64,000 nt of DNA from Hyphomicrobiales bacterium (GTDB lineage: Bacteria > Pseudomonadota > Alphaproteobacteria > Rhizobiales > Rhizobiaceae), in contig UCIV01000024.1 in NCBI GenBank assembly GCA_900472575.1, positions 124,001 through 188,000 on the forward strand, read 5' to 3'. Below are positions 34,861-42,212 of this stretch, one piece after another; position 1 is the first letter of the stretch, and every line of letters starts with the position of its first letter. The position numbers and the translations under genes were made by a program. The notes under the pieces were generated by a model. It saw only the letters and a program-made list of their open reading frames with translations, made no database searches and was not told the DNA's origin.

Positions 34861-35367
34861 ATGAGTGAGAACAGCAAAACCGGCCATCTGGTGCCGATCG
34901 AATGGCTGCAGGCGGCTTTCAACATGCGCGCCGCAGCCTATGCCAATATATTCGACGTGCTGCGGGATGCCTTCGGCACGCAGAAGTCCGTCGAGCTTCT
35001 GTCCGAGGCGACGCGCCGGATGGGCACTGCCGCCGGCGCCCGGTTTGCCGACCTCGGCCCGGATAGATTGATGGCCCTGAAGGAACGGTTTCTCGGCACC
35101 ATTCCGGCAGGTGATATCCTCTTTCAGCCGGAAGTTCGCCAGAGCGATGACGAGCGCCTGGAAATCAAGTTTCATCGCTGTCCGCTGAAGGAAGCTTGGC
35201 AGGCGATGGGGCGATCCGATGACGATATCGAACTCTTGTGCAAGGCTGGCGGGGCGATAGACGGCGGCCTTTTCAAGGCGGCCGGTTTTGTCTTCAAGGG
35301 GGAAACCTGGAGGCCAGGTGAAGAGGGGTGCTGCAAGCTTGTGGTGGAACCGGGGCCTGCAGCCTGA
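34861..35367 (+). CDS. L-2-amino-thiazoline-4-carboxylate hydrolase-like protein
   Basis: 168 residues from the ATG at 34861 (GAGAGAGA upstream); a GTG at 34837 overlapping the previous stop would add eight residues. The C-terminal half has the family pattern EIKFHRCPLKEAWQAMG and the cysteine-containing LLCKAGGAIDGGLF, ending EEGCCKLVV. The named enzyme hydrolyses a thiazoline ring on the way to cysteine in Pseudomonas, but most members are untested. Linked to the FAD oxidoreductase, it may act on the product of that enzyme (inference). Confidence 0.8.
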   Translation: MSENSKTGHLVPIEWLQAAFNMRAAAYANIFDVLRDAFGTQKSVELLSEATRRMGTAAGARFADLGPDRLMALKERFLGTIPAGDILFQPEVRQSDDERLEIKFHRCPLKEAWQAMGRSDDDIELLCKAGGAIDGGLFKAAGFVFKGETWRPGEEGCCKLVVEPGPAA

Positions 35368-35396
35368 TCTAGTTTTCTGAATTTCTAGCGAATATC

Positions 35397-35431
35397 AGGC
35401 CCGACAGAGAGCGCTTCTCTTTGTCGGGCCT
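35397..35431 (+). terminator. Hairpin after the ATC-hydrolase-like gene
   Basis: AGGCCCGACA (35397-35406) pairs with TGTCGGGCCT (35422-35431), and GAGAG/CTCT extends it inside. No T run follows. Confidence 0.6.
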
Positions 35432-35448
35432 CAGCCTCTAATTCCCAA

Positions 35449-35480
35449 GGAATGCCGCGGCGAGATCGCCACGGCATTCC
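35449..35480 (-). terminator. Hairpin after the VOC-protein gene
   Basis: GGAATGCCG (35449-35457) pairs with CGGCATTCC (35472-35480), with inner GGCG/CGCC and an AGAT loop. It begins 8 bases past the minus-strand stop at 35488. Confidence 0.65.
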
Positions 35481-35487
35481 TGTGATC

Positions 35488-36345
35488 TCAGATGAACTCG
35501 ACCACTGCTCCGCTCGCATCCGCCGGTGAAACGGCAATGCCTCCGGCAGATGTCCTGATGAACGCGATGCCCTGAGCGGAGAGAAGCTCTGCTGTCTTTT
35601 CGCGATCCTTCACTCGAATGCGCAGCACGGCAAAGCCATTGGCGGGTGTCCCGGCAATATCGAGACCCGGGTAAAGCACGGCAATCGCTGCCGGTTCGAA
35701 GAAGAACAGCGGTGCCGAATTCTCGCCGGTCTCGACACGAAAACCACCTTCGATTTTTTCGACGCGACCTGCGGCATAGAAGCTTGCATAGGTTTCCGCC
35801 GTCTTGCGAGGATCGTCGCTGATGCCGGTTATGCCGCCAAGACCAATCGCGCCATTGGCATGGTCCTGCAGTTCCGGCCTCCACACCATGTCGCGCGTTT
35901 CGTGCTGGCAAAGGAAGAAGTGCCCGAGCGGTACTTGGTCAGGATCGAAGCCCAATGTCCTGAAGGCGGCAATGCCTTCACCGCCGCCGGGAAGGGGAAG
36001 CGGGCGCGAAAACGCGCTGATCTCTCCCGTCCGGATTCCGAGTTCCGCAAGCGCCGGCTTGGCCGCGTCCGCACTTGCGGTGCGATTGGCAATCGCCTGC
36101 AGGCCCTGGCCATAGGTCGCGAGCGTCTTGCGCTGCGGCGCGTTGAGTTCTGTCTCGGCGACCAGTCCAAGAAGCTCGAGATAGTCGTCCTGGAAAATGA
36201 TCGTGTAGTTGGCCGATCCCTTTTGCGGACTGTGAAGCCCGCGGGGGGAAAGCGTGAAACCAAGGCGGCGGAAACGTTCGGCGCTGTCATCGAGATCATT
36301 GACCAGCAGATAGCTGTGATCCACGCCAAGCACGGGGTGGGACAT
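35488..36345 (-). CDS. VOC-superfamily glyoxalase-like protein
   Basis: 285 residues with two glyoxalase-type half domains: the first opens VLGVDHSYLLVNDLDDSAE with RFRRLGFTLS, the second is around LGGITGISDDPRKTAETYAS near residue 165 and ends with ADASGAVVEFI. The first His (DHSY) and acidic residues of the C-terminal strand could bind metal. The size and layout resemble glyoxalase-like domain 3 proteins, whose substrates are mostly unknown. Start at 36345 follows GAGGAAAA; a start at 36357 is less likely. It lies downstream of a LysR gene on the same strand but 229 bases apart. Confidence 0.85.
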   Translation of the reverse strand: MSHPVLGVDHSYLLVNDLDDSAERFRRLGFTLSPRGLHSPQKGSANYTIIFQDDYLELLGLVAETELNAPQRKTLATYGQGLQAIANRTASADAAKPALAELGIRTGEISAFSRPLPLPGGGEGIAAFRTLGFDPDQVPLGHFFLCQHETRDMVWRPELQDHANGAIGLGGITGISDDPRKTAETYASFYAAGRVEKIEGGFRVETGENSAPLFFFEPAAIAVLYPGLDIAGTPANGFAVLRIRVKDREKTAELLSAQGIAFIRTSAGGIAVSPADASGAVVEFI

Positions 36346-36501
36346 GATTTTCCTCATCGGATCGAAGGATGTTACCCGCCGGCGGCAAGCCGGCCGAGTG
36401 ATTGATCGATGGTTGTGAGCCTATCCGGTCCCGACAGATTTCTACTGACTTGGTATTCTATTTTCAGGGCAAGTGCGGAAGTTTCTTTGCGGCCCAGGTG
36501 C

Positions 36502-36525
36502 GTCTGGAACAATCGTGTTCCAGAC
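36502..36525. repeat. Perfect 10-base inverted repeat between the VOC and LysR genes
   Basis: GTCTGGAACA (36502-36511) and TGTTCCAGAC (36516-36525) around ATCG. It lies 50 bases after the LysR stop and 157 bases before the VOC start on the minus strand, so it could be a terminator hairpin for LysR without a T run or an operator for the VOC gene. Confidence 0.6.
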
Positions 36526-36574
36526 ATAAAACCGGCGACGATCGATGGACAAATCCCTGGAAAGCTCCGGTCTC

Positions 36575-37468
36575 TCAGTCACGATAACGCAAGGCTTCGA
36601 TCAGCAGGCGGAAGGCGGGAGATACCTGTCGGCGGCTGGGATAATAGAGGTGATATCCGGGGAATGGCGGGCACCAGTCCTCAAGCACACGTTCCAGCTT
36701 TCCCTCATCGAGCAGCTTGCCGAACTGATCGTCCGGAAGACACACAAGGCCGAGGCCGTTGGCGGCTGCCTCGACCAGCATGGGCACGTCATTGCAGGTG
36801 AACTGGCCCTGGACGCGCACATTGAGCGGTCTGTCGTCCTTCTCGAATTCCCAGGCATAAAGGCCGCCAAGTGTGGGAAGCCGAAGGTTCATGCAGACAT
36901 GCTGTGTCAGGTCATGCGGCGATAGCGGCCTGCCTTTCCTCTCGAAATAGGCGGGTGATCCGGCAACGACCATGCGCAGTTCCGGGCCAATGCGCACCGC
37001 CACCATATCCTTCTCCACCCGCTCGCCGAGCCGTATGCCGGCATCGTAGCGTTCGGTGACGATATCGGTGAAGCGCTGGTCGACCGAAATCTCGATATTG
37101 ATGTCGGGATATTCCATCATCAGCCGGCTTGCCGCGGGCATGACGATGCCGACCGCTGGCTGGCGGCTCGATGTCAGACGAATGGTTCCGGCGGGCTTGG
37201 CACCGAGCGCGCTTATCGCATCGACGCGGGTTTCTATGTCATCGAATGCCGGGCGCAGCGTTTCAAGCAATTGTTCGCCGGCATCGGTCGGGGCGACATT
37301 GCGTGTGGTACGGGTGAGAAGGCGCACGCCCATCCGCTCTTCCATGCGCCGGATCGTGTGACTAAGCGACGATTGCGACGTGCCCATTCTGGCCGCTGCG
37401 CGGGTAAAGCTCCGTTCTTCCGCAACGGCCATGAACGCCAGAAGATCGCCGATTTCATCGCGCCGCAT
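36575..37468 (-). CDS. LysR-family transcriptional regulator
   Basis: 297 residues. Helix-turn-helix in residues 1-60 (EERSFTRAAARMGTSQSSLS, then HTIRRMEERMGVRLLTRTTR). The effector domain starts AGTIRLTSSRQPAVGIVMP and includes the CrgA/PA2758-like pattern DAGIRLGE. No function can be assigned from sequence. It is divergent from the GlxA-type gene at 37679 with 210 bases between starts, and is followed on the same strand by the VOC gene. Confidence 0.93.
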   Translation of the reverse strand: MRRDEIGDLLAFMAVAEERSFTRAAARMGTSQSSLSHTIRRMEERMGVRLLTRTTRNVAPTDAGEQLLETLRPAFDDIETRVDAISALGAKPAGTIRLTSSRQPAVGIVMPAASRLMMEYPDINIEISVDQRFTDIVTERYDAGIRLGERVEKDMVAVRIGPELRMVVAGSPAYFERKGRPLSPHDLTQHVCMNLRLPTLGGLYAWEFEKDDRPLNVRVQGQFTCNDVPMLVEAAANGLGLVCLPDDQFGKLLDEGKLERVLEDWCPPFPGYHLYYPSRRQVSPAFRLLIEALRYRD

Positions 37469-37678
37469 TTATTAATCTCCAGCATATGTCCATGTGGGAT
37501 TTAGCGCATAGATGGCTCGGTGCGCCAATGACAAAGCCGAGAGCATAAAGGCGCTCAGACGCGCGAGAGTGATCGGTCACGACCGATCTTCGTTGACGAG
37601 CGCTATCTGCTTGCCCATGGTTTTCAAATCAGGTGATGTATTGCGGCATCGCACGAAGCCGCAGCAAGGGAGAGATCG

Positions 37679-38689
37679 GTGCAGCCCGAACAACGCAAGC
37701 GGCAGGACGCCGCACAGCCGCAAAAACCTCTCAAGGTGGGTTTCATTCTCGCCCGGTCGTTCACACTGTCGGCGTTTGCCATGTTCGTCGACACGTTGCG
37801 TCTTGCCAGTGATCAAAAGGATCGATCCGGCAGGGTTCTTGCCGACTGGCAGGTTCTCAGCAGCACCCGCCATATGGTCACGTCAAGCTGCGGAATACAG
37901 GTTGCTCCGACCACGGATTTCATCGACCCGGCCCGATTCAATTATATCGTCGTGGTCGGCGGGCTCCTGTCGGTGTCGCAGCCGGTGGACAACGAGACTG
38001 TCTCCTACCTGAAACAGGCGTCTGCCAGGGGTGTGCCGCTTATCGGCGTCTGTACCGGCTCCTTCATTCTGGCCGAGGCCGGGCTGATGGCGAACCACGA
38101 GAGCTGTGTCAGTTGGCTCCACCACCAGGATTTTCGCGAGCGGTTTCCGGATCTGAAGGTTCGCTCGGATCGGCTTTTCCATATCGACGGTGAGCGCGGT
38201 TCCTGTGCCGGCGGCAGCAGTTCGGCGGATCTGGCTAACGTTCTGGTTCAGCGCCATATCGGCAGAGACGCAGCCAGGAATGCTCTTGAAGTCCTGCAGA
38301 TCGATCAGGCCAGATCGGCTACCCATTCGCAGGCCCGGCGCCCGTTTGTCGTTGAAGCGAGAGATCCGCGTATCATCTCGGTGCTGATTACAATGGAGCA
38401 AAATCTGGAAGGCGACGTCTCGCTAGAAGGGTTGGCAAAGTCGGTCGGGCTTTCCCGCCGTCAGCTCGAGCGGCTGTTCGAGGAGCAGACGGGGCTTTCC
38501 CCGGGAGCGGCCTACCGCAAGATACGCCTGGAGCGCGCCAGAGAACTGCTTCAGAACACAAACCGCGCCGTGATCGATATTGCCTTCGACGTCGGATATT
38601 CAAGCGCGTCACATTTTACCAAGGCGTTCAGGCTTGCATTCGGCAAGACGCCGCTGGGCGTGAGAGAAAGCCAGGCTGCAATCCATTGA
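37679..38689 (+). CDS. GlxA-type transcriptional regulator (DJ-1/PfpI domain plus AraC helix-turn-helix)
   Basis: 336 residues. The N-terminal DJ-1/PfpI-like domain (about 18-200) has the nucleophile-elbow cysteine in GVCTGSFILAEAGL; such domains in this family bind small ligands rather than hydrolyse peptides. The C-terminal AraC domain has two helix-turn-helices (VSLEGLAKSVGLSRRQLERL and VIDIAFDVGYSSASHFTKAF). It starts with GTG at 37679 behind AAGGGAGAG. Relatives activate genes for betaine, carnitine or arginine use. Target not known; the convergent M24/amidohydrolase genes and the divergent LysR are candidates. Confidence 0.93.
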   Translation: MQPEQRKRQDAAQPQKPLKVGFILARSFTLSAFAMFVDTLRLASDQKDRSGRVLADWQVLSSTRHMVTSSCGIQVAPTTDFIDPARFNYIVVVGGLLSVSQPVDNETVSYLKQASARGVPLIGVCTGSFILAEAGLMANHESCVSWLHHQDFRERFPDLKVRSDRLFHIDGERGSCAGGSSSADLANVLVQRHIGRDAARNALEVLQIDQARSATHSQARRPFVVEARDPRIISVLITMEQNLEGDVSLEGLAKSVGLSRRQLERLFEEQTGLSPGAAYRKIRLERARELLQNTNRAVIDIAFDVGYSSASHFTKAFRLAFGKTPLGVRESQAAIH

Positions 38690-38749
38690 GGAGCGGGGTG
38701 CCGAACGAACCGCCCTGTCGATTGCGACTGGCCTGATGTGGATAGTGCG

Positions 38750-38775
38750 GGGGCGCGTCCAGAAAGCCGCGCCCG
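38750..38775. terminator. Hairpin between convergent GlxA-type and M24 peptidase genes
   Basis: GGGCGCG (38751-38757) pairs with CGCGCCC (38768-38774) over a 10-base loop. No T run on either strand. Confidence 0.5.
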
Positions 38776-38799
38776 CCGGAATTCCGCTAATATCTCGAT

Positions 38800-40002
38800 T
38801 TAGCCGAAAGGCTTCTCGATCGAATGGGCAGGCTCGGTGAAGAAGACCGGGCCTTTGTCCGACATGTAGATGATGTCTTCGAGGCGCACGCCGCATTCGC
38901 CGTAGACGCAGAGCATCGGCTCGTCGGAGAAGACCATGCCGGGCTGAAGTTTCGTCTTGTTGCCGCGAACGATGAACGGGGTCTCGTGCAGGTCCATGCC
39001 CAGCCCATGGCCGGTGCGGTGCGGCAGGCCGGGAACCTGATAATCCGGTCCGTAGCCGGCATCCGTCAGCACCTTGCGGGCGGCGGCATCGACATCTTCG
39101 CAAGGTGAGCCGAGCCGGGCTGCCTCGAAGGCTGCGCGGTGGGCCGCCTTTTCCATGTTCCAGAGTTCGCGCTGGCGCTCCGTCGCTTCGCCGAAGACAT
39201 AGGTGCGGGTGATATCCGAGCAATAGCGGTGGATATGCGCGCCGAGATCGATCAGCACCATGTCGCCCTTGGTGAGCGTCTGGGCGTAAGGCACGCCATG
39301 CGGATAGGCGGTCGCCTCGCCGAACTGGGCGGCGGCGAAGACATGGCGCATGCCGAGTTTTGCATGGGCGCTGGCGATGAAATCCGTCACTTCGGTGGTC
39401 GATACACCTTCGTATAGGCCTTCCCACACGGCCTTGTGGACGCGCAGGCTGGCGGTCATCGCCGTCTGGATTATGGCGATTTCGGTGGCGGACTTGATCT
39501 GGCGGCAGGCTGCGATCAGATCACCGGCGCCGATGACCTTCAGCCGTGCGCCGATATGGGCGGTGATCGGGCTTGAGAACACGAAGGGCGTGGCGGGATC
39601 GAAGGCCAGCACATTGCCCTCTGCGGGCAGATCGCAGATCAGATTTGCGACGAGCAGGGCCGGGTCTTCATGCTCTTCCCAGGTGGCGATTTCACCCTCG
39701 ATCTTGATAAGGGTGACCGTTTTCGGTTCCTCGAAGGCCGGGCTGATATAGATCGGCGTACCGGCAGACGGGATGATTGCGCCATGCAGGCGCTCGCTTG
39801 CGCCGAGCGTCATGCCGGTGAAATAGGTGAGGCTGGTCGAGGTGTCGAGATAGACGGCCTTGACGCCCGCCTCCAGCATCAGGCCCTGCAGCTTGGCGAT
39901 GCGGGACTGAAGCTCCTCATTGGAAATCGGGGAAACGGCGGCAGCGATGTTTTCGAATTCGGCAAGCGATTGTTCGAAGGACTTGTAGACGGGGGCACTC
40001 AT
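38800..40002 (-). CDS. M24-family metallopeptidase (Xaa-Pro peptidase/creatinase-like)
   Basis: 400 residues, cytoplasmic. An N-terminal creatinase-like domain (about 25-165) is followed by the pita-bread metal domain with ligands Asp in VLIDLGAH, Asp in CSDITRTYV, His in RTGHGLGMDLHE, Glu in SDEPML and Glu in GVRLEDI. All five dinuclear-metal ligands are present, so it should be active. Family members split X-Pro dipeptides, creatine or ectoine. Start at 40002 follows AGGAACA; a frame from 40134 is rejected. Its gene lies 41 bases after the amidohydrolase gene on the same strand, so the two act together. Confidence 0.92.
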   Translation of the reverse strand: MSAPVYKSFEQSLAEFENIAAAVSPISNEELQSRIAKLQGLMLEAGVKAVYLDTSTSLTYFTGMTLGASERLHGAIIPSAGTPIYISPAFEEPKTVTLIKIEGEIATWEEHEDPALLVANLICDLPAEGNVLAFDPATPFVFSSPITAHIGARLKVIGAGDLIAACRQIKSATEIAIIQTAMTASLRVHKAVWEGLYEGVSTTEVTDFIASAHAKLGMRHVFAAAQFGEATAYPHGVPYAQTLTKGDMVLIDLGAHIHRYCSDITRTYVFGEATERQRELWNMEKAAHRAAFEAARLGSPCEDVDAAARKVLTDAGYGPDYQVPGLPHRTGHGLGMDLHETPFIVRGNKTKLQPGMVFSDEPMLCVYGECGVRLEDIIYMSDKGPVFFTEPAHSIEKPFG

Positions 40003-40043
40003 GGTCTTGTTCCTGAATCGGACTGGATTTTCACATATTCTGA

Positions 40044-41909
40044 TTAGAAGACGACGGGGTGGGTGGCGCCGGTCTCGACATTGACGAGGCCTTGCGGAGC
40101 GTGATCGCTTGGCGCGACGAGAACCCAGCGCCAAGGTGCGCAGGTGAGCGTGGCGAAGGCCAGCCGCTCGGGGAAACCGGCGAACCAGCGCGGATGAAAA
40201 CTCGGCTCGTACATCCAGTCGACCTTTTCGCCTTCGGCATAAAGCGCCTGCATCTCTTCATGCAGGTCTTCCGCCGGGCGGCAGCTCATCAGGCCGGCCA
40301 CTTCGTATCGCACGCGGGCGACGACCTTTCCTTCCCGCACAAGCGCCCAGCCACCGTCATTGTCGGCGACCGCGTTGACCGCCTTCGCCATGGCTTCGTC
40401 GGAGGATCCGACGCACCAGATATTATGCTTGTCATGCGCCATGGAGCAGGCAAGCGCCGTATCCGGCGTCGAGGGACCGCAGCCGAGCCAGAACATTTTC
40501 GACACCGCACCCTTGCCGGAAAAGCGGTCGATGACCGAGAATTTGGTGATGTTGCGGCTCCCGTCGCGCTGCACAAGGCCATCCTTCACCGGTAGGTCGA
40601 AGGTCAAAAAGTCGTCGGTCCAGTGGAAGGGGCGCAGAACTGCGGCGGTCATCGTCTCGCGGCCGGGTTCGGCCTTGATGGCGAAATCCTTGGCCGTCAG
40701 GTCGCGGCCGATATTGATGGTGTTCGTTGCCCATTCCGGCCAGTCGATCCTCGGCACGTCCGGCAGATAGGTTTTGCCGTCCGAGACCTGTTTTCCATCG
40801 GCCCAGACCTTTGCGATCTCGAATTTTTCGACATTCGACAGGAGCACGATATCGGCATAGCGGCCTGGCGCGATGGAGCCGACCCAGGGGGTGAGGCGCA
40901 TGTGGCGGGCAGGGTTGATGGTGACGCACTGGATGGCGATTTCCGGCGCAAGACCGGCCTCGATCGCAAGCCGCACATTGTGGTCGGTGGCGCCGAGCTT
41001 CAGTGTGTCGGGAGCCGAGCGATCGTCGGTGGTCAGCGCGATCTGCGACCAGTCGGCAAGGCCGCGGTCGAGCAGGCCCTTGATCACTTCCGGCAGGCTG
41101 TGCGGGCGAAGCTCCATGAACAGGCCGTGGGTGAGCTTGTCCCAGAATTCTTCCGGCGTCCATGCTTCATGGTCCGAGGCAAGGCCTGCTGCGGCGAAGG
41201 CATTGATCGACGGCAGGTCGCGGATGCCGGCGGCATGGCCCTCGACCACGGCGCGCTTTTCGAACGTGGCGCGGATCATGCCCCAGAGACGTTCATGCGA
41301 CGGGTTTTCCGGGTTCCATACGGCCGGCCAGTCCATCACTTCGTCGAGGCCTGCCGTCATCAGGCTCTGTTGAAGAAAGGCCTTCTGCTCGTCATACCCG
41401 AGATAACCGCCGCCATGCTCGTAGGCTGTGGGTGGGACGGCGGAGCCGGGCAGGGGAAAAATCTTCAGCGGCGAACCGGCCTCGCGGGCCTTCAGCCAGA
41501 ATTCCAGCGTCTTTGCGCCGTTGACATTGGAAAATTCGTGGCTTGCCTCGCAGGTCCAGGTATTGCCGCGCGGCAGGACGAGAGCGGCTTCCCATTCCGG
41601 CGTCAGATGCGAGCTTTCGATATGCTTGTGCACTTCGCCAAGGCCCGGCACGGCGGAAAGATCCGGTTCGTTAACACGAGTGCTCACTTCGCCCGGATAG
41701 GAGCCGGCCTTGCCGACATAGGCGATGCGGCGATCCTTGATGATGATTTCCTGGTCTTGCGACCATGTGCGGGTCGCGACATCGAGAAGCCGTCCGACAC
41801 GCAGAGCCACATCGGCCTTTTCCTTGCCGAGCGCGACCAGCGTCAGGCGCTGGCGGATCCGCACTTCGCTGTCGGCATCGATGATGGTGTCTTGAATTTC
41901 AAAAGGCAT
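40044..41909 (-). CDS. Adenine-deaminase-like amidohydrolase
   Basis: 621 residues, amidohydrolase superfamily, COG1001 (Ade) type. The metal site HKHIESS (HxH) near residue 96 and the Glu in CEASHEFSNVNG match the Ade pattern; ALTTDDRSAPD and the GATDHNVRLAIEAG region hold the later ligands, and the C-terminal domain has MAHDKHNIWCVGSSDEAM. Compared with true adenine deaminases the HEIANV region reads HEFSNV and an upstream DPH has become ASH, so a different amidine or purine-like substrate is possible. First gene of a two-gene unit with the M24 peptidase. Confidence 0.88.
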   Translation of the reverse strand: MPFEIQDTIIDADSEVRIRQRLTLVALGKEKADVALRVGRLLDVATRTWSQDQEIIIKDRRIAYVGKAGSYPGEVSTRVNEPDLSAVPGLGEVHKHIESSHLTPEWEAALVLPRGNTWTCEASHEFSNVNGAKTLEFWLKAREAGSPLKIFPLPGSAVPPTAYEHGGGYLGYDEQKAFLQQSLMTAGLDEVMDWPAVWNPENPSHERLWGMIRATFEKRAVVEGHAAGIRDLPSINAFAAAGLASDHEAWTPEEFWDKLTHGLFMELRPHSLPEVIKGLLDRGLADWSQIALTTDDRSAPDTLKLGATDHNVRLAIEAGLAPEIAIQCVTINPARHMRLTPWVGSIAPGRYADIVLLSNVEKFEIAKVWADGKQVSDGKTYLPDVPRIDWPEWATNTINIGRDLTAKDFAIKAEPGRETMTAAVLRPFHWTDDFLTFDLPVKDGLVQRDGSRNITKFSVIDRFSGKGAVSKMFWLGCGPSTPDTALACSMAHDKHNIWCVGSSDEAMAKAVNAVADNDGGWALVREGKVVARVRYEVAGLMSCRPAEDLHEEMQALYAEGEKVDWMYEPSFHPRWFAGFPERLAFATLTCAPWRWVLVAPSDHAPQGLVNVETGATHPVVF

Positions 41910-42212
41910 GGTTTTCTCTGCGTCGTATTTCCGGGTCGCGGGCCCTGCAGTGATAGTCCGTGGCGGGGGCCAGTCAACCGTTCAAATCCATCGGACCGGA
42001 TTGTGAGCCAAGCTTTCGCCGCTATGCACGGGGCGAGCGAAAATTGACATATGTCATTGTGGGTTTTCGAGACCGCGACATAGTTTCCGGGAGGCCGCGA
42101 AAGGCTTGCTTCCTGGCCGCATTGGTCCAGAATTTAGTCTTCTAAATCGATTTAGTACGCGTGATGAGCGCGACTTACCACGCACCATGATTCAATTTGA
42201 GGTGGAATTATC
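41910..42212. other. Divergent intergenic region between the amidohydrolase gene and adhE
   Basis: 303 bases without a gene. It must carry the promoters of both neighbours. The adhE-proximal part holds the TTTAG/CTAAA array at 42133-42155; I see no other clear structure. Confidence 0.5.
42133..42155. promoter_or_regulatory. Three alternating TTTAG/CTAAA half-sites upstream of adhE
   Basis: TTTAG (42133), CTAAA (42142) and TTTAG (42151) are spaced 9 bases apart in alternating direction. The last two form the perfect palindrome CTAAATCGATTTAG (42142-42155). It ends 57 bases before the adhE ATG, a place suited to an operator. Regulator unknown; some resemblance to the Irr iron-control element was noticed. 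Confidence 0.55.

Noticed and set aside
42126..42146. Definite Irr (iron-control) box upstream of adhE
   Set aside because: TTTAG and CTAAA elements resemble it, but spacing and flanks do not fit the TTTAGAA/TTCTAAA pattern well, so only an unknown operator is claimed.
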